Below the pieces are notes generated by a model. It did no database searches. It had not been told where the DNA came from and saw nothing but the letters and a program-made list of their open reading frames with translations. DNA of 64,000 nucleotides from Anaerolineae bacterium (lineage in GTDB: Bacteria > Chloroflexota > Anaerolineae > Aggregatilineales > Aggregatilineaceae), in the NCBI GenBank assembly GCA_027494015.1, contig JAOSJP010000023.1:215293-279292 (forward strand), written 5' to 3'. Of the stretch, positions 27,495-37,092 are shown piece by piece (position 1 is the first letter of the stretch; every line of letters starts with the position of its first letter). Position numbers and translations under genes: made by a program.

Positions 27495-29339
27495 TCAGCG
27501 CGCCGCCTCCATCGCCGGCGCTCCGGTACCAGCCAGGATCGTGGCGACCTCATCGCCATTCACCGTCTCCTGCTCGCACAGCCGCCCGGCCAGCGTATCC
27601 AGAGCCGGACGATGCGCGTCCAGCAGCTCCCAGGCGCGATGGAGTGCTGTCTCGACGATGCGGCGGGTTTCACCGTCTATCTCGAAGGCGGTCTGCGGGC
27701 TAAGGCGCGCATCCAGCCCAGGTTGCAGCCCCAGATAGATCGCCTGCGGATCGCTGGCCAGACGCACTGGCCCCAGCGCCGGACTCATGCCGTACTCGGT
27801 CACCATGCGCCGGGCCAGATCGGTGGCGCGGGCCAGATCGTCGGCGGCTCCGGTGGATGCCTCTCCGAAGACGAGCGCCTCAGCCACCCGCCCGCCCAGC
27901 AGCACGGCCAGCCGTGACTGTAGCTCGCTTTCGCTCAACAGATAGCGGTCTTCTGCCGGGCGCTGCCAGGTGTAGCCCAGGGCGCGCCCGCGCGGGACGA
28001 TGGAGACTTTGTGCACGGGATCGGTGCCGGGCAGCAGGCTGGCGACCAGGGCGTGCCCGGCCTCGTGCACGGCGACGATCTCCTTCTCCTGCGGGTTCAT
28101 GACCCGCGTGCGGCGCTCGGAGCCAGCCACCACGCGCTCGATGGCCTCATCGAAGTCGGTCATCTCGACCGCCGCTTTCTCGCGTCGGGCGGCCAGCAGC
28201 GCCGCCTGGTTGACCACGTTCTCCAGATCGGCACCGGAGAAGCCCGGCGTGATGCGGGCGATGGTCGCCAGGTTCATCTCTGGAGCCAGCACGACCCCGC
28301 GCGTGTGGATGCGCAGAATCTGCTCGCGCCCCACGACATCGGGCGGATCAACCGTCACTTGGCGGTCGAAGCGGCCCGGTCGCAGCAGCGCCGGATCGAG
28401 CACTTCGGGGCGGTTGGTGGCGGCCATGACGACCACGCCGCGCGTGGACTCGAAGCCGTCCATCTCGGCCAGGAGCTGGTTGAGCGTCTGCTCGCGCTCC
28501 TCGTGCATCCCTGTTGCGCCTGCGCCCGCCCGTCGCCCGCCGATGGCGTCAATCTCGTCAATGAAGATGATGCTGGGGGCGTTCTTCTTGGCCTGCTCGA
28601 ACAGGTCGCGCACGCGCGACGCGCCCACGCCCACAAACATCTCGACGAACTCCGCGCCGCTCAGGGAAAAGAACGGGACTTTGGCTTCGCCTGCTGTGGC
28701 ACGGGCCAACAGCGTCTTGCCGGTGCCTGGCGGGCCGACCAGCAGCACGCCTTTGGGCATACGCCCGCCCAGGCGCTGGAAGCGTTCCGGGTTTTTGAGA
28801 AACTCGGTCACCTCGCGCAGCTCGACCACGGCCTCATCCGCGCCGCCCACCTCACTGAACGTCACGTTGATCTGCTCGCCCTGCACAACGCGCGCCTTGC
28901 TCTTCCCAAAGGAGAAGAGGCCGCCCGTCGCGCCAGAGCCTTTGCGCATCCGGCCCATCATCCAGTACCAGAAGCCGAACATGAGCACCAGCGGCAGAAT
29001 CCAGCCCAACAGAGTGCTCAGGAAATTGCCGCCGCCGGTCTCGCCACGGACCTCCGTATTCTGGGCCTCCAGGTCTTTGAGCAGATCCCGGTCTTCCACG
29101 CGCACGGTGGAGAAGAAGTCTCCATTGGTGAACTCGCCCGTGATCTGCTCGTCGCTAACGCTGACGCTGCTGATCTCGCCCGCACGCAGGGCGGTCTTGA
29201 AGTCGCTGTAGGCGATCTCGCTACTGCGCAGCACCAGCGGCCCGATGATGAGCTGCTGGAGCAGGATCATCACCAGAAAGACGATGAGCACATACTTGAG
29301 CGAGAATTTGACTCGCTTGTCGGAGAAAAAACCGTTCAT
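27495..29339 (-). CDS. ftsH: ATP-dependent membrane protease FtsH
   Basis: A 614-residue AAA+ zinc protease. Membrane helices at ~13-33 and ~107-127 bracket an external domain of ~75 residues. The ATPase has Walker A GPPGTGKT (202-209), Walker [12 protein letters not shown] and the second region of homology ending LRPGRFDR. The protease motif is HEAGH, with the third zinc ligand in [14 protein letters not shown]. It degrades misfolded membrane proteins. Its ATG overlaps the stop of a small membrane-protein gene, which in turn overlaps the ferredoxin gene. It carries a short C-terminal tail. Confidence 0.96.
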   Translation of the reverse strand: MNGFFSDKRVKFSLKYVLIVFLVMILLQQLIIGPLVLRSSEIAYSDFKTALRAGEISSVSVSDEQITGEFTNGDFFSTVRVEDRDLLKDLEAQNTEVRGETGGGNFLSTLLGWILPLVLMFGFWYWMMGRMRKGSGATGGLFSFGKSKARVVQGEQINVTFSEVGGADEAVVELREVTEFLKNPERFQRLGGRMPKGVLLVGPPGTGKTLLARATAGEAKVPFFSLSGAEFVEMFVGVGASRVRDLFEQAKKNAPSIIFIDEIDAIGGRRAGAGATGMHEEREQTLNQLLAEMDGFESTRGVVVMAATNRPEVLDPALLRPGRFDRQVTVDPPDVVGREQILRIHTRGVVLAPEMNLATIARITPGFSGADLENVVNQAALLAARREKAAVEMTDFDEAIERVVAGSERRTRVMNPQEKEIVAVHEAGHALVASLLPGTDPVHKVSIVPRGRALGYTWQRPAEDRYLLSESELQSRLAVLLGGRVAEALVFGEASTGAADDLARATDLARRMVTEYGMSPALGPVRLASDPQAIYLGLQPGLDARLSPQTAFEIDGETRRIVETALHRAWELLDAHRPALDTLAGRLCEQETVNGDEVATILAGTGAPAMEAAR

Positions 29340-29536
29340 CGTTCGCCTCCCTTGCTTTCATGGTGGTCGCGCAGGCATTGGCGCCTGTGCCGGTCTTCGT
29401 GGTTTGCCTGCTGGGGCTGGCGCGTCCGCTGGCAGCCGGCGGTCAGCCGGCCATCGCGCTGTGCCAGCAGCAGCCCGCCGGCCAGCAACACCGCCAACCC
29501 TGCGCCAATCAGCGCCCGGTAGGTCTGAGGGGTCAT
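29336..29536 (-). CDS. Small single-helix membrane protein between ferredoxin and FtsH
   Basis: A 66-residue product. Residues 7-25 ([19 protein letters not shown]) form one helix, followed by a basic, Gln/His-rich tail. Its ATG overlaps the ferredoxin stop (ATGA) and its stop overlaps the FtsH start (ATGA), which strongly supports it being translated. I do not recognise a family. An adaptor or assembly role with FtsH is only a guess from position. Confidence 0.65.
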   Translation of the reverse strand: MTPQTYRALIGAGLAVLLAGGLLLAQRDGRLTAGCQRTRQPQQANHEDRHRRQCLRDHHESKGGER

Positions 29537-29790
29537 CTCTTGTTCTCCTTGTGCTTCTCATCCGGCACGATCACGATCTCGAAGGGTCGCGTGATGGCCT
29601 GGGCTGGGCAGGCAAGCTCGCAATAGCCGGTGTAGTCACACTGGTCGGGCCGCGCGACATAGGCACTGTGGCCGTTCATGCCGAGCGCCCCGTTCGGGCA
29701 AACCTGCACACACAGCCCGCAGCCATTGCAGCGGTCCGCATCAATCAGCGGGACGGGGTAAGTTGCTTGCTCCTGGCCTGGCATCACCAT
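29533..29790 (-). CDS. Bacterial-type ferredoxin with two 4Fe-4S motifs
   Basis: An 85-residue electron carrier. The first cluster motif is CNGCGLCVQVCP. The second is CDYTGYCELACP, where the middle cysteine spacing is altered (C-x5-C-x3-CP), a variant that probably still holds a cluster with one other ligand. The tail is Lys-rich. It starts at the ATG at 29790 (or the in-frame ATG two codons on), with GGAAGTCAGG upstream. It is first in an operon with the small membrane protein and FtsH, under the Crp/Fnr-type site at 29858. Confidence 0.85.
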   Translation of the reverse strand: MVMPGQEQATYPVPLIDADRCNGCGLCVQVCPNGALGMNGHSAYVARPDQCDYTGYCELACPAQAITRPFEIVIVPDEKHKENKR

Positions 29791-29857
29791 GACCTGACTT
29801 CCAACGAAATCGCCCAGGTTGTTGCTTCTAGCATACAGCCTGGGCGACGGGGTGTCT

Positions 29858-29872
29858 TCGACTTTTGTCGGA
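29858..29872 (-). promoter_or_regulatory. Crp/Fnr-type palindrome upstream of the ferredoxin-FtsH operon
   Basis: The core CGAC-TTTT-GTCG is centred between 29864 and 29865. The hexamer TATGCT on the minus strand (29830-29835) fits a -10 and places the centre exactly at -41.5. The site lies directly after the Crp/Fnr gene. Confidence 0.65.
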
Positions 29873-29883
29873 AAGGGAATCGC

Positions 29884-30576
29884 TCAGATGTCGAGTCCGG
29901 CCTTTCTCTCCAACCCTTCCTTGTCGAGAATCTGAATCTGGTGCCGCTCGACAGCGAGCAACCCCTCCTGAGTCAGCACCCGCAGCGCGCGATTGACCAC
30001 ATCGGGGACAGTGCCCAGGCGGGCGGCCATTTCCGCCTGGGTAGCCCAGCGCTGGCGGGGGAGGATGTCCAACTGCGCCTGTTCGAGCAGCAGGCGGGCC
30101 AGCCGTGCCTCAACGCTGCGCAGCGACAGGTCTTCCACCAGTTGGATGAGGTGAAAAACACGTTCGGCCAGGTCGTGAATGATGGCGTGTGCCAGGCGGG
30201 GATGGTCATCCAGCAAGCGCCGCATAGTCTCGCGCTGGATGATCCAGATGGTGGATCGCTCCAGGGCGATCACCGAGGCCGGGTTGGAGTCGCGCGAGAA
30301 TACTCCTACGGCGTTGAAGACTTCTCCTGGGCCGAGGAAGTTCAGGATTTGTTCGCGGCCATCTGGCCCAATGCGAACTGCCTTCAGCCAGCCCGCCTGA
30401 ACGACGCACAATCCACCGCTGGGTTCGCCCTCCAGAAAGACAACCTGCCCCGGCTCGTAGGCGCGCCTGATGGCCGAGCGGGCCACTATCTGGAGCGTGG
30501 CGGTGTCCAGGCTCTGCAGATAGGCGATAGATGCGAACAGATCGGTGGCTGGGTGCTTCTCATCTGGGCCGGGCAT
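29884..30576 (-). CDS. Crp/Fnr-family transcriptional regulator
   Basis: A 230-residue regulator. Residues ~15-130 form the cyclic-nucleotide-type beta barrel (EPGQVVFLEGEPSGGLCVVQAGWLK, FLGPGEVFNAVGVF), then a long dimer helix and a helix-turn-helix (TQAEMAARLGTVPDVVNRALRVLTQEGLL). It has no N-terminal Cys cluster, so it is not an oxygen-sensing Fnr, and the cAMP-contact Arg/Ser pair is not evident. The ATG at 30576 follows AGGAAG. It probably controls the nearby genes that carry CGAC-N4-GTCG palindromes. The signal is unknown. Confidence 0.87.
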   Translation of the reverse strand: MPGPDEKHPATDLFASIAYLQSLDTATLQIVARSAIRRAYEPGQVVFLEGEPSGGLCVVQAGWLKAVRIGPDGREQILNFLGPGEVFNAVGVFSRDSNPASVIALERSTIWIIQRETMRRLLDDHPRLAHAIIHDLAERVFHLIQLVEDLSLRSVEARLARLLLEQAQLDILPRQRWATQAEMAARLGTVPDVVNRALRVLTQEGLLAVERHQIQILDKEGLERKAGLDI

Positions 30577-30874
30577 AGGGTCTTCCTGACAGCTACTTGC
30601 TGCTTCCGGGGCTGGTAGGATGTTGCGCATCGTCCGTCGGGCGCGCCCGACCGAACATGCTGGTCTTGAGCGGCGAACACCCGGCTCGGCAGATTTGCTC
30701 ATGACCTGAGTGTATCACCCCTTTCAGCAAGAGCGCACAAGACGCTGTTCCAGCCGTCGGAAAAAGCGCAGCAGAGCGCCTGGGCCGCCTGGCTCCGTTC
30801 AGGCAGGCTGTGTCCGCGTAGCAGCAGAATCCGGCGCTGACAAGATCATGCCCTGGGCCTGCGCCAATTTACCG

Positions 30875-30903
30875 TTGACCGGCCTGCGAACTGGTGGTAT
30901 ATT
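30875..30903 (+). promoter_or_regulatory. Promoter of tRNA-Lys
   Basis: TTGACC, a 17-bp spacer, then TATATT, with the predicted start a few bases before the tRNA at 30914. Confidence 0.7.
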
Positions 30904-30913
30904 TTTGGTGCCC

Positions 30914-30990
30914 GGCCCCGTAGCTCAATTCGGCAGAGCAGTTGACTCTTAATCAATTGGTTAGAGGTTCGAGTCCTCTCGGGGTCACCA
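30914..30990 (+). tRNA. tRNA-Lys (anticodon CTT)
   Basis: The acceptor arms GGCCCCG and CGGGGTC pair (one G-T), the D arm reads GCTC...GAGC, the anticodon loop is CTCTTAA with anticodon CTT, and the T arm is AGAGGTTCGAGTCCTCT. The 3' CCA is encoded. Length is 77 nt. Confidence 0.95.
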
Positions 30991-31067
30991 GCCGACGCTC
31001 ACCCACGCGGTGAGCGTTTTCGTTGCTCCCTGCCGCTCCGCAGCGGTCAGTTTGCCCCCCGGTCTTC

Positions 31068-31186
31068 GGTTATCAGTGATCAGTTGTCAGTTGTCAGTGA
31101 TAGGTTGCGCCGAGCGATCACGGGTCGCTGAGAACCGATTACCAACAACCAACAACCAACAACCAACAACCAACAACCAACAACTC
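31068..31186. repeat. CAGTGATCAGTTGTCAG and CCAACAA tandem tracts
   Basis: A TCAGTGATCAGTTGTCAGTT tract is followed at 31141-31186 by about six units of the heptamer CCAACAA. The two tract types also occur together at 47131-47240. The remaining part of the gap before the GH31 gene shows no gene. Confidence 0.8.
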
Positions 31187-31273
31187 CCTTCCGTTTTCGT
31201 CGCCGCGCGCCTTGCGCTATGATGAATGAGCGCGGCTCGCAGATGACTCGGCGCTCAGAGGAGGGACCCCGTC

Positions 31274-33805
31274 ATGACACTCGCCCAGGCGCTCTCGTGG
31301 TTTCAGGTGGCGCGCGACCGGGGCCTGGCCGGCCTGCTCAACGGTATCCGGTACCACCGCATGATGGCGGCCATGGCCCGCCGCTATCCGCGTCCCCGTC
31401 CCAGCGGCCCCTTCCAGACGCCGGGGCGCGTCCTGGCCGTCGAGGAGGTGCCCAACGGTGTCGCGCTGCGCGCCGAGCGCGCGGCGGTGGAATTGATCGC
31501 CCTGGGCGACGAAGTGCTTCGCGTGCGGCTCAGCCCGGCGGGCAGCTTCGCCCCGCTCTTCTCCTACGCGGTGATCGGCGGCGGCGACCCACCCCGCACC
31601 CTGCGCATCCTCGATGAGGGCGACGCTGTCCTTGTGCAGACCGCGCGCATGACCTGCCGCGCCAGCAAAGCCGATTGCCGCCTGACCCTCAGCACGGCGG
31701 ACGGGCGCGTGCTCAGCGAGGACGCCGAGGGCCTGGCCTGGCGCGGCGACGAAGTGCGCTGGTCGCGCCGTCTGCCGTCTGGCGAATCCTGTCACGGCCT
31801 GGGCGAGCGGGCCAGCAGCTTCGATCTGCGCGGCAAGCGCCTGACGCTGTGGAACAACGACCCCGGCCCCGCCTACCCGCGCGACGCCGACCCCATCTAC
31901 ACCAGCATTCCCTTCTACGTCGGCGTGCAAGGCGATCTGGCCTGCGGCTTCCTGTGGGACAACCCGGCGCGCGGCGCGGTTGACCTGGGCGCGGACGACG
32001 CCGGGACGATGGCCTTCAGCGCCGAGGAGGGCGAGCTTTGCCTGTACGCGCTGGCCGGGCCGACGCTGCCGGACGTGCTGCGCCAGTTCACGGCGCTGGT
32101 CGGGCGCGCGCCGCTGCCGCCGCTGTGGGCGCTCGGCTTCCACCAGTCGCGCTGGGGCTACAGGACGGTCGCCGACTTCCGGCGGCTGGCGCACGAGTTC
32201 CGGGCGCGGCGGCTGCCCTGCGACGTGCTCACTTTCGACATTGACTACATGGACGGCTACCGCGTCTTCACCTGGAATCGCGCGGAGTTCCCCGACCTGC
32301 CGGGCCTGGTGAGCGAGCTGGCCGGGCAGGGCTTCAAGAGCGTGGGGATCGTAGACCCTGGCATCAAGGTGGATTCCGGCTACGAGGTCTACGAGAGCGG
32401 GCTGCGCGAGGACGCCTTTCTCAGGATGCCGGATGGGAGCCTGGTCAGCGGCCCGGTCTGGCCGGGGATGTGCCACTTCCCCGACTTCACCCGCCCGGCG
32501 GTGCGCGCCTGGTGGGCGGAGCGCGTCGCCAGGCTGCTGCACGCGGTCGGCTTCGCCGGGCTGTGGAACGACATGAACGAGCCGGCGATCATCGCCCTGC
32601 GCATGGGCACGACGCTGCCCGACGCCGCACAACATGGCTGGGAAGGGATCGGGCGCTCGCACGCGGGCGGCGGCCACAACGTCTATGGGATGCTTATGGC
32701 TCGCGCCACGCGCGAAGGCTTCGCCGAAGCCCGCCCGGACGCGCGCCCCTTCGTCATGACTCGCGCCGCCTACGCTGGAGCGGGGCGCTACACCGCCTCG
32801 TGGACTGGCGACAACGACGCCACCTGGGATCACCTGCGCCTGAGCATCAGTATGGTGCTCAACTGCGGGCTGTCGGGCATGGCCTTCACCGGGCCGGACG
32901 TGGGCGGCTTCGCCGGCAACCCGGATGGCGAGCTATTCGCGCGCTGGATGCAGCTTGCCAGCCTGCTGCCCTACTTCCGCGTGCACTCGATGGCCGGAAC
33001 CGCCCCCCAGGAACCCTGGAGCTACGGCGAGCGCGTCGAAGCGGTGGCGCGCCAGGCGTTGGAGTGGCGCTATGGGCTGCTGCCCACGCTGTACTCGGTG
33101 GCGGCAGAGTGCGCGCACAACGGCCTGCCGCTGGTTCGCCCGCTGCTGCTGGCCGACCCCGCCGATCCCCGGCTGCACGGCATAGACGACGCCTACCTGG
33201 TCGGCGACGCGCTGCTCGTTGCGCCCGTCCTGGAGCCGGGCGCGGTCGAGCGCCCGGTCGTGCTGCCGCGCGGCACGTGGTACGCGCTGGACAGCGGCCA
33301 GCCGGTCGAGGGCGGGAGCACGGTGACGGCTGACGCGCCGCTGGAACGGCTGCCCGTTTACGTCCGCGCGGGCAAAGTGCTCGCTTTGTGGCCGCTGATG
33401 CAGTACGTGGGCGAGCAGCCGGTCGAGGAGCTGCTGCTGCGCGTCTACGCCGGAGACGGCGAGACGGCGCTCTATGAGGACGCGGGCGAGGGCCTGGCCT
33501 ATCAGGAGGGCGAATATCGCTGGTCGTACTTCACCGTCAGACGCGCCTCGTCCGGCTCGCTGACCATCGAATGGCGGCGCGCCGGGCGCTACGAGCCGCC
33601 CTACCAGCAGGTGCGCGTCGAAGTGATCGGCGTGGCCGAAGAGCCGGAGGCGGTGCAGCTTGACGGGCAGAGCGCGCCGGTGTGGTATTACGAGAACGGC
33701 GTCGTGGAGTTCATCACCCCGCCGTTCAGCGAGGCGCGCCTCATCCGCCGCGAGACGGCAGCGGCGGGCCAGGAGCCGACCCGTCCGCGCCGTCCGGATC
33801 GCTAG
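31274..33805 (+). CDS. Glycoside hydrolase family 31 (alpha-glucosidase/alpha-xylosidase-like)
   Basis: An 843-residue retaining alpha-glycosidase. An N-terminal beta domain precedes the catalytic barrel. LTFDIDYMDGYRVFTWN opens the active site, the nucleophile Asp is in GLWNDMNEP, and the acid/base Asp is in SWTGDNDATWDHL. FTGPDVGGFAGNPDGELFARWMQL and FRVHSMAG follow, then C-terminal beta-sandwich domains. No signal peptide, so it acts in the cytoplasm on imported oligosaccharides. Alpha-glucosidase and alpha-xylosidase activities cannot be separated by eye. GAGGAGGGACC precedes the ATG. Confidence 0.92.
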   Translation: MTLAQALSWFQVARDRGLAGLLNGIRYHRMMAAMARRYPRPRPSGPFQTPGRVLAVEEVPNGVALRAERAAVELIALGDEVLRVRLSPAGSFAPLFSYAVIGGGDPPRTLRILDEGDAVLVQTARMTCRASKADCRLTLSTADGRVLSEDAEGLAWRGDEVRWSRRLPSGESCHGLGERASSFDLRGKRLTLWNNDPGPAYPRDADPIYTSIPFYVGVQGDLACGFLWDNPARGAVDLGADDAGTMAFSAEEGELCLYALAGPTLPDVLRQFTALVGRAPLPPLWALGFHQSRWGYRTVADFRRLAHEFRARRLPCDVLTFDIDYMDGYRVFTWNRAEFPDLPGLVSELAGQGFKSVGIVDPGIKVDSGYEVYESGLREDAFLRMPDGSLVSGPVWPGMCHFPDFTRPAVRAWWAERVARLLHAVGFAGLWNDMNEPAIIALRMGTTLPDAAQHGWEGIGRSHAGGGHNVYGMLMARATREGFAEARPDARPFVMTRAAYAGAGRYTASWTGDNDATWDHLRLSISMVLNCGLSGMAFTGPDVGGFAGNPDGELFARWMQLASLLPYFRVHSMAGTAPQEPWSYGERVEAVARQALEWRYGLLPTLYSVAAECAHNGLPLVRPLLLADPADPRLHGIDDAYLVGDALLVAPVLEPGAVERPVVLPRGTWYALDSGQPVEGGSTVTADAPLERLPVYVRAGKVLALWPLMQYVGEQPVEELLLRVYAGDGETALYEDAGEGLAYQEGEYRWSYFTVRRASSGSLTIEWRRAGRYEPPYQQVRVEVIGVAEEPEAVQLDGQSAPVWYYENGVVEFITPPFSEARLIRRETAAAGQEPTRPRRPDR

Positions 33806-34194
33806 GGCGCGCCAGCATCAGGCACGTCGCCCTGTGCGCGGCGCAGCAAGTCCGTGACGACGGGCGGCGGCGGATCCCACAGGTAGCGGCTCATGTCCAG
33901 GGCGTCGCGCTCGTCGAAGACGACGCCCTCGGCTTCGAGGCGGGCGCGCTGTTCGCTGGCCGCTTCCGGCGCGCCCTTGATGCTGACCCGGCCCTGGGCG
34001 TTGACCACGCGGTGCCAGGGCACCGGCTCGGCGACGCGCGTATACTTGAGCGCGCTCAGCGCCCAGCCGACGGCGCGCGCCCCGTTGGGCACGCCGAGCA
34101 GCTCGGCCACGCGCCCATAGCTGAGCACCTTGCCGCGCGGGATGTGGCGCACCAGGGCGTAGACCAGGGCGTTGAAGGAAGGGGAGGGTTGCAT
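33802..34194 (-). CDS. Alkyltransferase-like (ATL) DNA-repair protein
   Basis: A 130-residue protein with the O6-alkylguanine methyltransferase fold: IPRGKVLSYGRVAELLGVPNGARAVGWAL is the DNA-binding helix-turn-helix. The active-site motif reads VPWHRVVNAQGRVS, with Trp60 in place of the alkyl-accepting Cys of PCHRV. ATL proteins bind O6-alkylguanine without repairing it and hand the lesion to nucleotide excision repair. The ATG at 34194 has AGGTGA upstream; a GTG three codons earlier is also possible. It is convergent with the GH31 gene and their stops overlap by four bases. Confidence 0.9.
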   Translation of the reverse strand: MQPSPSFNALVYALVRHIPRGKVLSYGRVAELLGVPNGARAVGWALSALKYTRVAEPVPWHRVVNAQGRVSIKGAPEAASEQRARLEAEGVVFDERDALDMSRYLWDPPPPVVTDLLRRAQGDVPDAGAP

Positions 34195-34205
34195 GGCGGT
34201 CACCT

Positions 34206-34352
34206 GTGAGAGAGTAGTCAGTGATCGGTTTTCAGTCGTCAGTCTTTCAGTGGTCAGTGGTCAGTCCTCAGTTTTCGGTCGTCAGTTAAGCGCACCTGGG
34301 GCACGCCTGTCCTGGCACGGCCTGAAACTGAAAACCGATAACTGACGACTGA
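34206..34352. repeat. GTCAGTGATCAG-type repeat tract
   Basis: Imperfect repeats of GTCAGTGATCGGTTTTCAGT occur here on one strand, with the inverse (ACTGAAAACCGATAACTGACG) at the right end. The tract separates the ATL gene from the membrane-protein cluster. Confidence 0.75.
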
Positions 34353-34365
34353 TCGCTGTTGTCCC

Positions 34366-35499
34366 ATGAACAAATCGCGCGCGTTGACTCATTATACGCC
34401 CTTCCGCCCCTGGCTGGTTGTCCTGCTGGCGTGCGCCGTCTACCTGGGCACGATCTTCGCGGCCAACGACGCCGATCCGCTGGCCTTCGTCACGCTGGGC
34501 GAGTGCTTCAGCGCGTGCGCCGGGGCCGACGGCACCGCCTGCCCGCCGGACAGCGAAGGCTACGACGGGCAGTTCGCCTACTACATCGCCCGCGACCCCG
34601 CCGCCTCGCCGGACTGCCTGGACGCGCCCGCCTACCGCCTGCAGCGCATCCTGCTGCCCGCCCTGGCCCGCGCGCTGAGCCTGGGGCAGGCGACGCTGAT
34701 CCCCTGGGCGCTGGTGGCGATCAACCTGGCCGCGCTGAGCGGCGGCACGGCGCTGCTCGAAGACCTGCTGGTGCGGGCGGGGGCGAGCCGCTGGTACGCG
34801 CTGAGCTACGGTCTCTTCGCCGGCGTGTTCATGGCCGTGCGGCTGAGCACGGCAGAGCCGCTCGCCTATGGCCTGGCGCTTGGCACGGTCTGGCTGGCGG
34901 CGCGCGAGCGCCTGACGGGGGCGGCGATCCTGCTGGCGCTGGCGACGCTGGCCAAAGAGACGACCGCCTTCTTCGCGCTGGGCATCGCCCTGCACCTGGC
35001 GCTGGCGGGCCGCTGGCGCGCCGCGCTGAGGGTCGCGCTGATCGCCGCCGCGCCATTCCTCGCCTGGCAGATGGCGTTGGTCGCCTGGCTGGGCGCGCCG
35101 GGCGTCGGGTCGGGCGGGGCGCTGGCGACGGCTTTCACGCCCATCCCCTACGGCGGCGTGTGGCAGATTGCCTTCGACGGTGGGCTGCTGGTCTTCCTGG
35201 TGTTGGGCGTCCTGCTGGCGATTCCGGCGGCGGTCATGCCGAGCGTCTGGGGGCTGTGGCGTGCGGCCCGCGACCTGCGCGGCGGGCAGGGCGACCTGGC
35301 CGCCTGCCTGCTGCTGGTCAACGCCGCGATCATGCCCTTCGTGCCCTTCTCCACCTACCGCGAGTTCCTGGGGTTGCTGCGCTTCATGCCCGGCCTGGTG
35401 ATCGCCGTCGTGTGGTACGCGGCGCTTCACCGCCAACGGCGCGCGCTGCGTTACAGCACGCTGTGGATCGTGCTGATCGCCTTCGTCGTGGCCGGGTGA
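34366..35499 (+). CDS. Polytopic membrane protein, GT-C-like
   Basis: A 377-residue protein with about nine hydrophobic helices. After the first helix comes an external loop with YDGQFAYYIARDP, an acidic pattern (DGQFYY) seen in GT-C-type membrane glycosyltransferase relatives, plus Cys-containing segments FSACAGADGTACP. The middle has an AKETTAFFALGIALHL helix start. No definite catalytic motif can be proved. It is transcribed toward, and ends 2 bp from, the end of the next YfhO-like gene. A role in lipid-linked glycan or envelope assembly is inferred from neighbours. Confidence 0.72.
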   Translation: MNKSRALTHYTPFRPWLVVLLACAVYLGTIFAANDADPLAFVTLGECFSACAGADGTACPPDSEGYDGQFAYYIARDPAASPDCLDAPAYRLQRILLPALARALSLGQATLIPWALVAINLAALSGGTALLEDLLVRAGASRWYALSYGLFAGVFMAVRLSTAEPLAYGLALGTVWLAARERLTGAAILLALATLAKETTAFFALGIALHLALAGRWRAALRVALIAAAPFLAWQMALVAWLGAPGVGSGGALATAFTPIPYGGVWQIAFDGGLLVFLVLGVLLAIPAAVMPSVWGLWRAARDLRGGQGDLAACLLLVNAAIMPFVPFSTYREFLGLLRFMPGLVIAVVWYAALHRQRRALRYSTLWIVLIAFVVAG

Positions 35500-35814
35500 G
35501 GTCAGGCTGTCCGGCTCCGCCGGATGCGCCCGCCGAGCAGCAAGGCCAGCGCCGCGAGCAGCGCCCCGGCAGAGATGACCATCCCCACCTCGAAATTGCT
35601 GATCCGGTAGCGAAACACTATCTCGGACTTTCCGGCGGGCACAGCCACCGCCTGAAAGGCCAGGTTCGCGCGCAGGATGGGCGCGGGCGCGCCGTCCACC
35701 GTCGCCGACCAGCCGGGGTACCACGTCTCGGCCAGGACCAGGTAGGAGGGCGCGCCCGTCGTGACGTGGAAGCGGCGCTCGGCAGGGTATCCCTTGAGAA
35801 GGCTGATCGAGCCA

Positions 35815-35875
35815 GGGGAGGACGCCGCAGCCCCCCGGCCCCCCTCTCCAGCCGAGCCAGGGGGGGAGATGTCCG
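35815..35875. repeat. GC-rich repeat inside the YfhO-like gene (in frame)
   Basis: The CCCCCCTCTCCAGCCGAGCC segment matches the module at 36864-37092 and 58850-58900. It adds a Gly/Ala/Pro-rich stretch (PPGSAGEGGRGAA) without a stop. Confidence 0.6.
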
Positions 35876-36863
35876 CCAGGATGACCGTCTGCGCCGGGTC
35901 CCAGGCCGGGTCGCGCAGCGCGGCGCTGATTGCCTCGTCCGACTCGCGCCATTTCGCCACCCTCACCAGCCAGGCCGTTGCCCCGTCCGCGCCGGGCGCA
36001 ACCGCTGGAGCCGCCCCCGTCCAGCCGTCCGGCGTGACGCCGAAGGCGCGCGTCACCCCCGCCGCGCGCAGCAGCGCTCCGGCCCCCGCGCCCAGCTCCT
36101 CGACCAGCGCCACGTAGCGGCGGTGAACCGCTGGCAGCAGCGGATCGTTGTTGTCCAGCGAGGGGACGCGATCCAGCAAATTGAGGTTGGGCAGCAGCGA
36201 GGCGCGCAATTCCTCGCGCCTGCGCCCGGCGATGCGGTAGTCGCCCACGTCGAAAAAGCCCTCGACGGACGGCGTTTCGTCCTCGTCCGTCCCGAAGGTC
36301 ACGTCGTACTGATAGGCGTCGAACCAGTACACCCGTCCGGGCGGCCCGGCGTCCCCGCGCCGCTCGAAGAACGACGCCGGGACGGTCGGGTTCAGCCCGG
36401 CGGCGAACCAGGCCAGGTCCAGCGTCACGACGAGCAGGACAGCCGCCCGCCACAGGGTTGAGCGCGCCGAATGCGCCGGAGCAAGCGGCTGGCCGAGTGT
36501 CAGCAGGGCGGCGACGGCGATCCACCCGCCGAACGCGGCCACGGCCAGGGCCATCGTGTCCAGTTCCGGGGGGTGAGATTGGCGAAGGCGCGCGCGCCGA
36601 GGGCCAGCAGCGCCATGCCGCCGCCGCCCGCCGCCGCCAGCCGCGACCAATAGACGGCGCGCGGCCCGCGCCCCCAGTGCCCCACCCCGATCCCGGCCAG
36701 CAGCGCCAGCCCCAGATGGGTGAGGATCAGCCAGCGCACCGGCTCGCGGAAAGCGTCGAAGGTGGGCACGTGGTCGTAGAGCAGCCGAAACGCCGGGTTA
36801 TGCTTGCCGGTGGCCAGGAACAGCCCGGCCAGGGCCAGCGCCGCCCAGAAGGGGACGGACGCC

Positions 36864-37092
36864 TCACCCCTAAATCCCCCTCTCCAGCCGAGCTAGAGAG
36901 GGGGACTTCCCCGCCCGGCGTGGCCCTCTCCCCCTCTCTGGCTGTGCCGGGGAGGGGGCCGGGGGAGGGGCCTTGGCTCGCCGAGGCCTCACCCCTAAAT
37001 CCCTCTCCAGCCGAGCTAGAGAGAGGGGACTTCATCGCCCGGTGGCCCTCTCCCCTCCCTGGCTGTCGCTGGGAGGGGGCCGGGGAGGGGCC
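36864..37092. repeat. Two tandem copies of the GC-rich repeat splitting the YfhO-like gene
   Basis: Each copy reads CCTCACCCCTAAATCC, then CTCTCCAGCCGAGCTAGAGA, then a GGGACTT...CCCTCTCC...GGGGAGGGGCC end. The insertion falls in a loop between two helices of the interrupted protein. A third copy of the same module is at 58850-58960. Confidence 0.8.

Noticed and set aside
34282..36525. Long minus-strand frame opposite the 34366-35499 membrane protein gene
   Set aside because: Composition is Arg/Gly/Gln-rich with no helices or motifs, and it conflicts with the hydrophobic protein on the other strand.
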